Shown here: positions 11,121-20,412 of the stretch, in pieces
Layout of the letters: each line of letters begins with the position of its first letter
Position numbering within the stretch: the stretch's first letter is position 1
Assembly: GCA_003999685.1 (NCBI GenBank)
Contig: CP021228.1
Coordinates: forward strand, 1,364,001 to 1,428,000
DNA length: 64,000 nucleotides
Source: Taiwanofungus camphoratus
Taxonomy: Eukaryota > Basidiomycota > Agaricomycetes > Polyporales > Taiwanofungaceae
Reading direction: 5' to 3'
Notes under the pieces: model-generated
The model's input: only the letters and a program-made list of their open reading frames with translations
Database searches by the model: none
Told to the model about the DNA's origin: nothing
Made by a program: the position numbers and the translations under genes

Positions 11121-11666
11121 TGTTACGGGGGTGTCTATGCCCATAAGCGACTACTAGTGATGGTGAGTCATTAAGTAGTCAAGCGTGTATGCGAGGAATC
11201 AGCCTGGCTGATGACGAGTATACACCTAAGTCTTCAACCACTAGCCCAATGGTCTCGAGAGAGTTGCAGGCTATGTCGCGTCGTCTAGCTCCAAGTGTAG
11301 TCACAAGAGAGTAGATGGTCTGAGAAGACCCGTTGAATAGACGAAGGTATATACAAAGTACAAGGACAATGACGGTGTCCAAGTACATGGTGAGGCTAAG
11401 GCTACCGAAGTGTAACCTATGGTGACTAGTAACGAAGGTAATAAACAAGGTAGGAAACAAGAGGACAAGATTGGGGTACTCCGCAGTGAGTCAACCCCTT
11501 AAGTACTACGGTGGGCTTAGGGCAAGTCGGCCCTCACCCCACAGGTATCAGTACCTACTAAGTGTCCTTGAGTCAGAGGCCCGGATGGCCCCCTCTGAGT
11601 AACGGTCCATAACTAAGCAGGGACGGACAGCCCGTCTGGAATGGTGGTGGTAATCATAAGTGTACA
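11121..11666. repeat. Candidate solo LTR, 546 bp
   Basis: The block starts tgttacgggg and ends gtgtaca, so it has TG...CA ends with a short imperfect inverted repeat; read on the minus strand the end cccccgtaaca is typical of gypsy LTRs. It contains no gene. I could not find a target-site duplication (flanks gctgc and tgacc), so the boundaries and nature are tentative. Confidence 0.35.
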
Positions 11667-11808
11667 TGACCCACTAGTCCGTGAAGTAAGGAGAAAAATG
11701 AAATGTACACCCACACCTGTATCGCCTTGTAACAGCTGCAAGGGCCAGGGGGCATCCCTGGAAATAAGGAATGGCTGGCTGACCCATTGCAACAGGATGG
11801 GTCCATTG
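11667..11808. repeat. Left fragment of the subterminal palindrome array
   Basis: From about 11771 the sequence (ggctggctgacccattgcaa) matches the subterminal arrays at 19831-20123 and in the 3.7-kb TIR element. It was separated from 19831-20123 by insertion of Gypsy-1, whose 5-bp target duplication cattg is at 11804-11808. The preceding 100 bp are unassigned. Confidence 0.7.
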
Positions 11809-12284
11809 TGAAACAATTTCTATTTCTTATCATTACCACGGTCATTGCTTATTCATGGACTATTACTGTACGGGCCCCGGATCGGCCCCGCTTACGCATA
11901 GGACTCTGACTCATATCCGGGCCGCTTACCACATTCCTCATCACTCATACGTATTGCTAATACGCCCGGATCGTACCACTTCGCATTTATCTATAGTCGT
12001 ACCACATTACGGACCTCCTGCCCTAGAGTAGTTCTTGGTCCGTGCTCACGATACGTACTTGTATATATAGCATGTACTTAGTTTAGCTCAGACCTTAAGT
12101 CTGATCTGGTTACCATTATATTCGTGTCTTGTATCCTCTCGCTCACATCTGAGTGATACTCGCTCGAGTCTACGGACTTCACGACACTCGGTCTATATCG
12201 ACCATAAGACCTCGCCACCTTCTATCGTGGTCAGGCCCTCACGTGTGAGGCAACATATAGGATCCGAGATACCAATTTGTATCA
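11809..12284 (+). repeat. Gypsy-1 5' LTR
   Basis: The LTR is 476 bp, starting tgaaacaatt and ending tttgtatca. A TATA box (tatatata, 12062-12069) lies 34 nt before taagtctgatct (12096-12107), the place where transcription would be expected to start. Confidence 0.95.
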
Positions 12285-12286
12285 AA

Positions 12287-12298
12287 AGATCAGACTTA
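12287..12298 (+). promoter_or_regulatory. Gypsy-1 primer-binding site, self-priming type
   Basis: Two bases after the 5' LTR, agatcagactta is the exact reverse complement of taagtctgatct (12096-12107), about 34 nt after the LTR TATA box. In Tf1 the 5' end of the mRNA folds back on the primer-binding site in this way. I see no tRNA 3'-end complement here. Confidence 0.65.
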
Positions 12299-12431
12299 CG
12301 CTAAGCCGCCCCTAGTACCATCTAGCGGGCATACATCCATTACCACGTCTTACCTCAGGACCGTCGATCCTGACTATTGGGGGTTACCTTCAAGGGGAGA
12401 GGAACCACTTCTCTACGACATCGAACAACGA

Positions 12432-13763
12432 GTGTTCGTAGACGTGAACCGGAACCCGATCTATCCGAGTTCACCGCTTACCTGGATTAGAACAACATCC
12501 AGACGACCCATCCAACAAGCACAGGCCAACCTCGCTACTTACTTCCAGCGAAACCCTGTCGACCAAGGAAAGGATATTGCTATCCTATTCACGGGAGGAT
12601 CACAGGAATCCACGCCCATTGAACCAACCACCGGGGACACGTTCACCGCCTCGACTTCTCGAACACCCACACCCACTCCATCCTCTTCCTCATCCACTCC
12701 TATAATATCCGCACCCACACCTCGACGAGTCACGATGGCAACAATTGGGAACATGACACAACAGCAGCTGGAGGCACTCATCGCTCGCCTCCAGACCCAG
12801 CAGCAAGGAGCTCGAGCCCTCAAGCTCGACATTCCTGCGCCGGACCCCTTCACCGGGCAAGGGGAAGATCTGGATCGGTTCATCCAGCGGGTGGAGCATT
12901 ACTTCACCGCCACGAATAACACCAACCTCAGCGACGACGCAAAGATCGCATTCACAGTTGCCCTCATGAAGGGAGGACAGGACGCGCGCATATGGCGCGA
13001 CACGTTCTACGAACGAGCAGCGGGGGGTCAAGCACCTTACAGGACATGGGACCTGTTCAAGGGATCTCTCAAGTTGGCATTCCCCGAACACGAGGGGGTG
13101 CCGCGAGCACATCAGGTGCTCATGGAGTTGCCAGCCAAACAACTCAACAAGAAAACGAGGGCCACTACCAAGATGTATGTGGAGAGATTCCGACTTCTGG
13201 CCGAAAAGGTGAAGTTAAAGGACGCGACCATCGATGCGAACGGACAGCGCACCGAGAACGACTACCCTACCCTCAGGGCGATATTCATCAAGGGGCTGGA
13301 TCGCCAGATCTACGCCACCTTAGCTGGAAGGGCCACATCCGAGAGGCCAGACACCATGGACAAATGGTACAGGGACGTCCTATCCTTGGACGCTATCTAC
13401 AGGGGGATCGACCAAATCTCCAACGTAACCACTTCGGTCGACTATGGCGAACCTATGGACGTAGACGCCGTCGCCACTCGCCCAGCCCGCGCCTCTCCAC
13501 CCTCCTCTAACCGGAAGCAGTGGACGGATGGTTGCCCCTTGAGCGAAAGCGAAAGGAAATACCACCGCAACAATAACCTCTGTTTCTACTGCCATAACAG
13601 GGGACACTCGGCACGCGACTGTCGCAAGAAGGCGGCAGCCGGAACGAGGAGCACGCCCAAGGCGCAGGACTCGCGCCCCACGGACTATCGCTCTTACATC
13701 AAGAGCTTGTCGGCCGACGAAAAGAGAGAGGTCATGGAAGAATTGGCCACGGAGGATTTTTAA
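12432..13763 (+). CDS. gag: Gypsy-1 gag
   Basis: The 443-aa frame has a Ser/Pro/Thr-rich start, a retrotransposon gag region (FTGQGEDLDRFIQRVEHYF; MKGGQDARIWRDTF) and one CCHC zinc knuckle (CFYCHNRGHSARDC) near residue 375. Translation may begin at the internal ATG 12735 (MATIGNMTQQQ), which precedes the conserved part. Confidence 0.9.
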   Translation: MFVDVNRNPIYPSSPLTWIRTTSRRPIQQAQANLATYFQRNPVDQGKDIAILFTGGSQESTPIEPTTGDTFTASTSRTPTPTPSSSSSTPIISAPTPRRVTMATIGNMTQQQLEALIARLQTQQQGARALKLDIPAPDPFTGQGEDLDRFIQRVEHYFTATNNTNLSDDAKIAFTVALMKGGQDARIWRDTFYERAAGGQAPYRTWDLFKGSLKLAFPEHEGVPRAHQVLMELPAKQLNKKTRATTKMYVERFRLLAEKVKLKDATIDANGQRTENDYPTLRAIFIKGLDRQIYATLAGRATSERPDTMDKWYRDVLSLDAIYRGIDQISNVTTSVDYGEPMDVDAVATRPARASPPSSNRKQWTDGCPLSESERKYHRNNNLCFYCHNRGHSARDCRKKAAAGTRSTPKAQDSRPTDYRSYIKSLSADEKREVMEELATEDF

Positions 13764-13807
13764 AGGGGCAGGGTGAGTCGACGCAACCACTGCCCGTTTC
13801 AGTTTCA

Positions 13808-14221
13808 TTGTCCCGTGTTGTACTAGTAGTCAGGAATGAAAGGGCTTTACACATTCCAATTACTGTGGGACGGAAAGACGTCGAAACACGCGCCTTCATC
13901 GACAGCGGCGCCTCAGGGATATTCGTACACCCCAAATTCGTCAAGGAACACAACATTCGCACCGAGGCTCTACCACGCCCCATGCCTGTGTTCAACGTGG
14001 ACGGGACGGCTAACAAACAAGCTGTCATCACAAAGAGGGCCCTTCTTTCGTACAAAGTAGGAGGGGAGCCCCGATTCGTTAAAGCCTATGTAGCCAGCAT
14101 AGGAAAGGAAGATATCATCTTCGGGCATACCTGGCTAAAATTGGAAAATCCGGACATTGACTGGAAGACAGGACGGGTGGAGCTTAAACACCGCATGACC
14201 CTGGAGGAATCTAGGGAATGA
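13808..14221 (+). CDS. Gypsy-1 protease
   Basis: The 137-aa frame contains the aspartic protease site FIDSGASGIFVHPKF and the downstream region IIFGHTWLKLENPDIDW that is typical of gypsy proteases. It sits between gag and the RT frame, as the family requires. Confidence 0.85.
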   Translation: MSRVVLVVRNERALHIPITVGRKDVETRAFIDSGASGIFVHPKFVKEHNIRTEALPRPMPVFNVDGTANKQAVITKRALLSYKVGGEPRFVKAYVASIGKEDIIFGHTWLKLENPDIDWKTGRVELKHRMTLEESRE

Positions 14222-14233
14222 AAGAAGAACCTG

Positions 14234-17200
14234 TTGGAGACCAGAGCCAAACAACTGGAAATCAAGAGATTAACGGCAGAATCCCTCTCCAGGGAAATCA
14301 TTAAAGCCCGTCAACCCTCAGTCGAAGAAGTAGAGGACGAAGGAGATGGGGACGTCATGGACACCATGTCCCCAGTCTTGCCAACTACGGAAACCCATCG
14401 TCAAACGGCTCACCGAGACTCGCCAGTCTCAACCCCGGAAGAAAGCTCGGTAAACGGTATCACACTCGAACAGGCCATGGAAACGATCGACGATGACGAG
14501 CTGGTCATAGCATTCGTCGAAGGAGACGATCGGATCACAACGTACGGGCGGGATTCATACCCCGCGTATCGAGACACCTCGCTCAAGGAAAAGGAGTACC
14601 CTCTCGACGGGGCGTATCGTCGTCTCGAAAATGGTCTTATCTGGCAGGTCAAACATGACATCGGTCGACTCACCACGTCTACGGAACTCGCTATTAAGGA
14701 ACACGCCAAGAAAGAGGAGAAACCGGTCACGGAACTCGTTCCTGAGTACCTCCACGACCTCCTTCCGGTATTTGACAAACAAGCGGCAGCTCGACTCCCT
14801 AAGCACACGGAACACGACCATGAGATCAACCTGAAGGAAGATTTCAAGGAATTCAAGCAGTCCACTTATTCGCTCAACAGAGAGGAAAGAGAGGAGTTGG
14901 ATAAGTTCCTGGAAGAAAACCTCCAGAAAGGCTATATTCGTCCGTCGAAATCACCATTGGCCAGTCCATTCTTCTTTGTAGAAAAGAAAGATGGAGGATA
15001 TCGGCCTTGCCAAGATTATCGAGAACTCAACGAGGGAACTGTCAAAGATCGCTACCCACTCCCTCTTATATCGGAACTCTTGGAACGGCTAAACAAGGCG
15101 ACCATCTTCACCAAGATGGATCTCAGGCAAGGGTACAACAATATACGAATTCGAGAAGGAGACGAATGGAAGGCGGCCTTCGGTGTCCCAGCAGCTGGGG
15201 AAGGACCTCCCTCGTTCTACGAACCCCTGGTAATGTTCTTCGGGATGTGCAACTCACCGGCGACGTTTCAACGGATGATGAACACGGTCTTCGCGGACAT
15301 GCTCAAGGAAGGGTGGTTGGCAATTTACATGGACGACATCCTCATCTACTCAACAGACCCCGAGGAGCATAGGAAACGAACGCGGCGAGTTATCGAAAGG
15401 CTCAAGGATACCGACTTGTATCTCAAACCGGAAAAGTGCAAATTCAACGTACAAGAAGTCGAATTCCTGGGCATGATCATCAGACCCGGACAACTCGCCA
15501 TAGACCCGGTTAAGGTAGCAGGCATCAAAGATTGGCCGACACCCAAGAATCTCAGAGAGGTCAGGTCGTTCGTCGGGTTTGGGAACTTCTACCGTCGATT
15601 CATACATCGATTCTCGCACCTGGCCCAACCACTGGTTTCGCTCACGCGAAAAGATGTCAAATGGCATTGGGACGACGAACAGCAGGAAGCCTTCGAGGCA
15701 CTAAAGAAGGCCTTCCTGGAACAACCGGTATTACAAATGCCTGACCCAGAGAAACCGTTCGCATTGGAAACAGATGCATCGAAGTTTGCCACGGGCGCTG
15801 TCCTAAGACAAAAGGATGACAATGGGGATTGGCATCCATGCGGTTATATCTCTCAGAGCATGACGCCAGCGGAACGAAACTACGACGTCTACGATCGAGA
15901 ACTTATGGCAGTCATGAGGGGACTCAATGAATGGAGCCACCTCCTCATCGGAAGCCCGTACCCGGTCACGATCTACAGCGATCACAAGAACCTGACTTAC
16001 TGGAAGACGGCACGGAATCTAAATCGAAGACAAGCACGATGGGCTCTCCGCCTATCCGAATTCGATTACAAGCTGGTTCACGTCCCGGGAACACAAATGG
16101 TACAAAGCGACGCACTCTCCCGACGCCCCGACCACGATGACGGATCATCAGACAACCAGGGAATAACTATCCTACCTGATAAAGTATGGGTAGCGGCAAT
16201 CGACACGGGCCTAAGAACCTCCATCCGGAAGGCAGGTGTAAATGACCCAGTATATAAAGAAGGCCTAAACAACGCACAAAACGGCTCAGACGATCATTGG
16301 ACAGTCCAAGACGGAGAACTACTCTATGACAACCGAGTGTATATTCCCCTGGATGAGAACCTACGACGGCAAACGGTCTCAAATTACCATGATCTTCCAC
16401 ATGCAGGTCACCCCGGAATTGTCAAAACTCTGGCATCTCTGCGACGAGACTATTGGTGGCCCGGAATGGCCGATTTCGTCGCCCGGTATGTTCACGGCTG
16501 TGGCACGTGTCAACAAATGAAGGTTAACACTCACCCAGACTGCCCCGCCCTTGTCCCTATCCGAGCCGCCGCTCACGCTACACCGTTCAGCACGTTCTGT
16601 TGCGACTTCATTACGGATCTACCCCTTTCCAACGGCTACGATTCAATTTTGGTCGTAGTGGACCACGACCTTAGTAAGGGGGTAATTTTCATTCCATGCA
16701 ACAAAACCATTGACGCACAAGGAACGGCGGAGCTTCTTTACAACGAGGTCTACAAATGGTTTGGACTCCCAGACAAGGTGATCAGTGATCGCGGACCGCA
16801 ATTCGCATCAAAGGTGTTCCAGGAGCTATGCCGTATAACAGGAGTGCAGTCCGCCATGAGCACGGCTTTCCACCCTCAGACGGATGGAGAAACGGAACAG
16901 GTCAATCAAGAACTCGAAGTATACCTTCAGTGTTTCACAAGCAACAATCCGGATAGGTGGTCTTCCTTACTTGGCACGGCACAATTCGCTCACAACTCCA
17001 GGGAACACTCGACGATCAAGGCGTCGCCATTTAAAGTCATAATGGGCTTCGAACCACGAGGAATCCCAGTCGTACACAAGGGATCAGACACACCCGGCGC
17101 AGCTTATCGTCTAAAGAATCTCCAGAAGATAAGGGATCAAGCACACGCGGCAATGGAGCTAGCCCAGGCGGTATTGGCAAAGCGGATCAAACCACGAGGG

Positions 17201-17644
17201 AAAGGTTTTCGCAAAGGACAACAGGTTTGGCTCGACTCTCGGAATCTAAAGCTGCCATACCCCTCTAGGAAGTTGGCACCCAAGAGAGAGGGACCCTTCG
17301 AAATCGTTGAAGTCCTAGGTCCGGTCTCGTACAAGCTAAAGCTTCCGGAGACATGGCGGGTACATCCGGTCTTCCACGCCACCCTTCTATCACCTTACAC
17401 GGAGACGGAGATCCATGGCCAGAACTACACGAGGCCACCCCCGGAGCTTATCGAAGGCGAAGATAACTACGAAGTCGAAGCCATCATCGGACATCGGGAG
17501 AATCGACGGACAAGACGCCGCGAGTACAGGGTCAGGTGGAAAGGATATTCCTCGGCTGATGACTCATGGGAACCGGAAGCGAACTTAGCCGGTACTGCGA
17601 AGGAGCTCCTGGCAGCGTATAAGGAGCGAAAGAACTTGGGCTAA
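14234..17644 (+). CDS. pol: Gypsy-1 pol: RT, RNase H, integrase, chromodomain
   Basis: The 1136-aa frame reads, in order: reverse transcriptase (TKMDLRQGYNNIRI, catalytic YMDDILIYS), RNase H (LETDASKFATGAVLRQ, YDRELMAV), integrase zinc domain (HAGHPGIVKTL, CGTCQQMK), integrase core (CCDFITDLP, ISDRGPQFASKVF, HPQTDGETEQVNQE) and a C-terminal chromodomain (YEVEAIIGHR, YRVRWKGYSSADDSWEP). The chromodomain marks it as a chromovirus. Such domains are thought to steer integration to particular chromatin. Confidence 0.95.
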   Translation: METRAKQLEIKRLTAESLSREIIKARQPSVEEVEDEGDGDVMDTMSPVLPTTETHRQTAHRDSPVSTPEESSVNGITLEQAMETIDDDELVIAFVEGDDRITTYGRDSYPAYRDTSLKEKEYPLDGAYRRLENGLIWQVKHDIGRLTTSTELAIKEHAKKEEKPVTELVPEYLHDLLPVFDKQAAARLPKHTEHDHEINLKEDFKEFKQSTYSLNREEREELDKFLEENLQKGYIRPSKSPLASPFFFVEKKDGGYRPCQDYRELNEGTVKDRYPLPLISELLERLNKATIFTKMDLRQGYNNIRIREGDEWKAAFGVPAAGEGPPSFYEPLVMFFGMCNSPATFQRMMNTVFADMLKEGWLAIYMDDILIYSTDPEEHRKRTRRVIERLKDTDLYLKPEKCKFNVQEVEFLGMIIRPGQLAIDPVKVAGIKDWPTPKNLREVRSFVGFGNFYRRFIHRFSHLAQPLVSLTRKDVKWHWDDEQQEAFEALKKAFLEQPVLQMPDPEKPFALETDASKFATGAVLRQKDDNGDWHPCGYISQSMTPAERNYDVYDRELMAVMRGLNEWSHLLIGSPYPVTIYSDHKNLTYWKTARNLNRRQARWALRLSEFDYKLVHVPGTQMVQSDALSRRPDHDDGSSDNQGITILPDKVWVAAIDTGLRTSIRKAGVNDPVYKEGLNNAQNGSDDHWTVQDGELLYDNRVYIPLDENLRRQTVSNYHDLPHAGHPGIVKTLASLRRDYWWPGMADFVARYVHGCGTCQQMKVNTHPDCPALVPIRAAAHATPFSTFCCDFITDLPLSNGYDSILVVVDHDLSKGVIFIPCNKTIDAQGTAELLYNEVYKWFGLPDKVISDRGPQFASKVFQELCRITGVQSAMSTAFHPQTDGETEQVNQELEVYLQCFTSNNPDRWSSLLGTAQFAHNSREHSTIKASPFKVIMGFEPRGIPVVHKGSDTPGAAYRLKNLQKIRDQAHAAMELAQAVLAKRIKPRGKGFRKGQQVWLDSRNLKLPYPSRKLAPKREGPFEIVEVLGPVSYKLKLPETWRVHPVFHATLLSPYTETEIHGQNYTRPPPELIEGEDNYEVEAIIGHRENRRTRRREYRVRWKGYSSADDSWEPEANLAGTAKELLAAYKERKNLG
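16666..16686 (+). promoter_or_regulatory. Candidate central polypurine tract of Gypsy-1
   Basis: Twenty-one bases inside the integrase core coding sequence (containing ccttagtaagggggtaa) are identical to 19335-19355, which spans the 3' polypurine tract and the first base of the 3' LTR. They encode part of DLSKGVIF. Confidence 0.55.
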
Positions 17645-17689
17645 GACCAGTTCACTCCTTCAGACGAACTACCCCACCCCATTAGCAAC

Positions 17690-18958
17690 ATGCCTCGCCA
17701 GTCTAACACCGCTGCCCAAGCTGCCGCTCGTGGCCGAGCCCGCGCCTTCCTTGCCAGTCGACGTGCTACCCGCACACCTCAAACGACCGCATCCCCTACG
17801 GCAATACCATCCTCGTCATCAGCGTCCTCGGCATCCTCTGGCTATGGCCCCCTCTTTGGACTTCCAACCGCCGCCCAGTTCCGCAACCCCGTACCGGGAG
17901 AAGGCGCTCTACCTCGACAAGCCGACGTCTTATACTACCCTCGTTGGATCTATGACGTAGACCCCATCCTTCTCGACGTCATGACACGACACTCGAGGGA
18001 CTTCGCACAGTTGCTTTGTTCCATGCCAAATACTCGGAACAACCAAGACGAGCAAGAAGCATACGGGGAGTATATCGACGCCAGGTTGCAGTACTTGGGA
18101 GCGGTAGACGACGCTACAGAACAGCTGGCCATATGGAAGAATAAGATCCGGCAGTTGGATTTCAAGGTGGTCCGCACCTTACTCAGGATGGACAACATGT
18201 CCATGGCCCACCACCTGCAAGACATGATCCCCCCACACCGACGAACCGACCATCACCGGTTCATGCGACGCTCCCAACCCGACATCGTCACACGTGGACC
18301 TACTCCACCGCCTGAACCCGTGAACCCCCCTCCAAACCTTTATCGACACCCCAGCCGGATCGACTCTCTCCCTAATTACATGCGCCCAGGACCCAACTGG
18401 AGACCACGAGGGCGCTGTCACGCCTGCGGTAGCATGATGCACTGGGTACGTGACTGCCCAGACTATACCTGTGCCAGGTGCCATCGCACTGCTCCGGGAC
18501 ATCTATCCAGAGAGTGCACGGTAGCACGCCACGCCTCCGCCCCGCCCATCCTGCCCGCCCCAGGAGAGGATCGTCGCCGCGAGTTGGTCGACTCGATACA
18601 TCGCCCCACGCAGGCACCCATCCCCGTCATGTCCGCCACCAACCCCCCCCGCGTCCTTATGTCCAGAAGGGAGCAACCCCTTCCCCCTACCCCATCCCGC
18701 TCTCGAAGCAACGGGCCGCCCGCCCCTCATACCAATGCAACAGCCGGTCCATCGCGGACTGATACGCCTTACCCTCACACGCGCACACCCGGGCCATCAC
18801 TCAACCATTTGTCCGGACCGGGTGTACCGCCCAATCAACACCTCGCAGAACCCGGGTCCACCCGCCTTCCCCATCGAGCTATCACGTCCCCCATGTCGTT
18901 TCTCCACCACCTGTTTATCGCCGCGGGAATTACCACCCGCCCACGAACTCCTACATGA
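17690..18958 (+). CDS. Gypsy-1 third ORF with paired zinc knuckles
   Basis: The 422-aa frame starts 46 bp after the pol stop (MPRQSNTAAQAAARGR). It has a basic Ser/Ala-rich start, a helical middle (DATEQLAIWKNKIRQLDFKV) and, near residues 245-280, two zinc-knuckle-like units (CHACGSMMHWVRDC and CARCHRTAPGHLSREC), then a long Pro-rich tail. A separate nucleic-acid-binding protein 3' of pol is unusual for gypsy elements. Its role is unknown; nucleocapsid-like or RNA-chaperone activity is a guess. Confidence 0.75.
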   Translation: MPRQSNTAAQAAARGRARAFLASRRATRTPQTTASPTAIPSSSSASSASSGYGPLFGLPTAAQFRNPVPGEGALPRQADVLYYPRWIYDVDPILLDVMTRHSRDFAQLLCSMPNTRNNQDEQEAYGEYIDARLQYLGAVDDATEQLAIWKNKIRQLDFKVVRTLLRMDNMSMAHHLQDMIPPHRRTDHHRFMRRSQPDIVTRGPTPPPEPVNPPPNLYRHPSRIDSLPNYMRPGPNWRPRGRCHACGSMMHWVRDCPDYTCARCHRTAPGHLSRECTVARHASAPPILPAPGEDRRRELVDSIHRPTQAPIPVMSATNPPRVLMSRREQPLPPTPSRSRSNGPPAPHTNATAGPSRTDTPYPHTRTPGPSLNHLSGPGVPPNQHLAEPGSTRLPHRAITSPMSFLHHLFIAAGITTRPRTPT

Positions 18959-19334
18959 ATGACAATGAATGGGACGACTACGAGTTCAAATTGTACGGTG
19001 ATGGCGAGCAATGAAAGGGATTGCTTGCCGGAGGCGGCTAGTTGCAACTCGGCGAGAAGTATTAACGCTGAGCCACATGCTAGCAGGGTACAGTGGAGTT
19101 ACACTGTACGGTGATGGTGAACAGTAGGGGTGCTGTTTGCTTGAGGCGGTAGGTTGCAAGCGGTCCTGACCCGGTCGCCCACATGCCTACAGGTATGAGA
19201 TGAAACACTCTCAGGGTTCGAGGTGAAACACCCTCACGGAACGAGGTGAAACACCCTCATGGTACGCAGTGAAACACCCGCACGGCTGATGAACATTTTA
19301 TTTAACGGAAAATAAAGTAGGGTCGTTTGGAGAT
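18959..19334 (+). repeat. Gypsy-1 3' non-coding repeat region
   Basis: There are two diverged copies of a ~58-bp unit starting gtacggtgatgg (about 18994 and 19107), each with a ttgc...ggcgg.tagttgcaa-type core. Then four 23-bp units of gaggtgaaacaccctcacgg type run from 19197 to 19288. There is no gene. The region could be structured RNA or a packaging or termination signal. Confidence 0.7.
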
Positions 19335-19342
19335 CGACCTTA

Positions 19343-19354
19343 GTAAGGGGGTAA
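19343..19354 (+). promoter_or_regulatory. Gypsy-1 3' polypurine tract
   Basis: The tract agtaagggggtaa ends exactly where the 3' LTR begins (tgaaac at 19355), the position required for plus-strand priming. Confidence 0.8.
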
Positions 19355-19830
19355 TGAAACAATTTCTATTTCTTATCATTACCACGGTCATTGCTTATTC
19401 ATGGACTATTACTGTATGGGCCCCGGATCGGCCCCGCTTACGCATAGGACTCTGACTCATATCCGGGCCGCTTATCACATTCCTCATCACTCATACGTAT
19501 TGCTAATACGCCCGGATCGTACCACTTCGCATTTATCTATAGTCGTACCACATTACGGACCTCCTGCCCTAGAGTAGTTCTTGGTCCGTGCTCACGATAC
19601 GTACTTGTATATATAGCATGTACTTAGTTTAGCTCAGACCTTAAGTCTGATCTGGTTACCATTATATTCGTGTCTTGTATCCTCTCGCTCACATCTGAGT
19701 GATACTCGCTCGAGTCTACGGACTTCACGACACTCGGTCTATATCGACCATAAGACCTCGCCACCTTCTATCGTGGTCAGGCCCTCACGTGTGAGGCAAC
19801 ATATAGGATCCGAGATACCAATTTGTATCA
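19355..19830 (+). repeat. Gypsy-1 3' LTR
   Basis: The 476 bp are nearly identical to the 5' LTR and are followed by the target duplication cattg at 19831-19835. Confidence 0.95.
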
Positions 19831-20123
19831 CATTGCTGGCCAACCCGTTACAACGGGTAGGTCCCATTGCCGGCCGACCCGTTACAACGGGTAGGTCCCA
19901 TCACTGGCCAACCCATTACAACGGGTAGGTCCCATCGCCAGCCGACCTGTTGCAATGGGTAGGTCCCATCACCAGCCGACCCGTTGCAATGGGAATACAT
20001 TCACACCTGGCCGACCCATTGCAATGGGGCTTGTTTCAATGGTCGGCCGACGTCAGACAGCCCATTCACAATGGGCCAAACTCAGTGTTTATTGGCCCGT
20101 TGCAACGGGGTTTTTCACTGGAT
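19831..20123. repeat. Subterminal palindrome array and right end of the proposed KDZ element
   Basis: Units of ~30 bp contain the palindrome cccgttgcaacggg and ggccgaccc. They lead to a terminal segment (from about 20030) that closely matches the right end of the 3.7-kb TIR element: cttgtttcaa.ggtcggccga, then actcagtgtttattggccc, then gggttttt.actggat. The terminal actggat at 20117-20123 is the last base shared by the two copies, so I place the element end here. Confidence 0.65.
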
Positions 20124-20147
20124 GGGCTCTGTCTTGAAAGGGCCTGA

Positions 20148-20412
20148 GGGAGTCAGTATGGAAGATATTGATGCTGCATTTGACGAGCTTGCACAGCGCA
20201 CCATTGATCAAAATGTGTTGCCAATTGATCCTCAACTTGAGGGTGAAAACATAGCAGCTGGACACATATATTCATTTGATGAATTAGAGAAGATTGATGC
20301 AGGTGTGGCTCCCACCTCATTCAACAATGAGATTCAACTCGGGGTTGGACAGTCTGCAAATGTGGTGTGGGATGTGGCCTCAGTTCTGATCTCAAAGGGT
20401 ATCTCATCCTAG
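20148..20412 (+). CDS. Unidentified ORF fragment
   Basis: Some 88 codons (from MEDIDAAFDELAQRT to LISKGISS) sit directly beside the right end of the palindrome array. They are acidic and look protein-like in composition, but I do not recognise them. They may be the tail of a gene or transposase into which the KDZ-type element inserted. Low confidence. Confidence 0.3.

Larger units (their letters stand above)
11809..19830 (+). mobile_element. Gypsy-1: Ty3/gypsy chromovirus, looks whole, with third ORF
   Basis: An 8022-bp element has two 476-bp LTRs that differ at only about two positions, flanked by the 5-bp target duplication cattg (11804-11808 and 19831-19835). It therefore inserted recently. 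The order is LTR, primer-binding site, gag, protease, RT-RNaseH-integrase-chromodomain, an extra zinc-knuckle ORF, a tandem-repeat region, polypurine tract and LTR. The chromodomain and the apparent self-priming signal place it near the Tf1/sushi group (inference). It looks whole. It is inserted in the palindrome array at the right end of the proposed KDZ element. Confidence 0.95.

Noticed and set aside
11121-11666. Terminal repeat of the KDZ element
   Set aside because: No inverted or direct partner was found; the TG...CA ends fit a solo LTR better.
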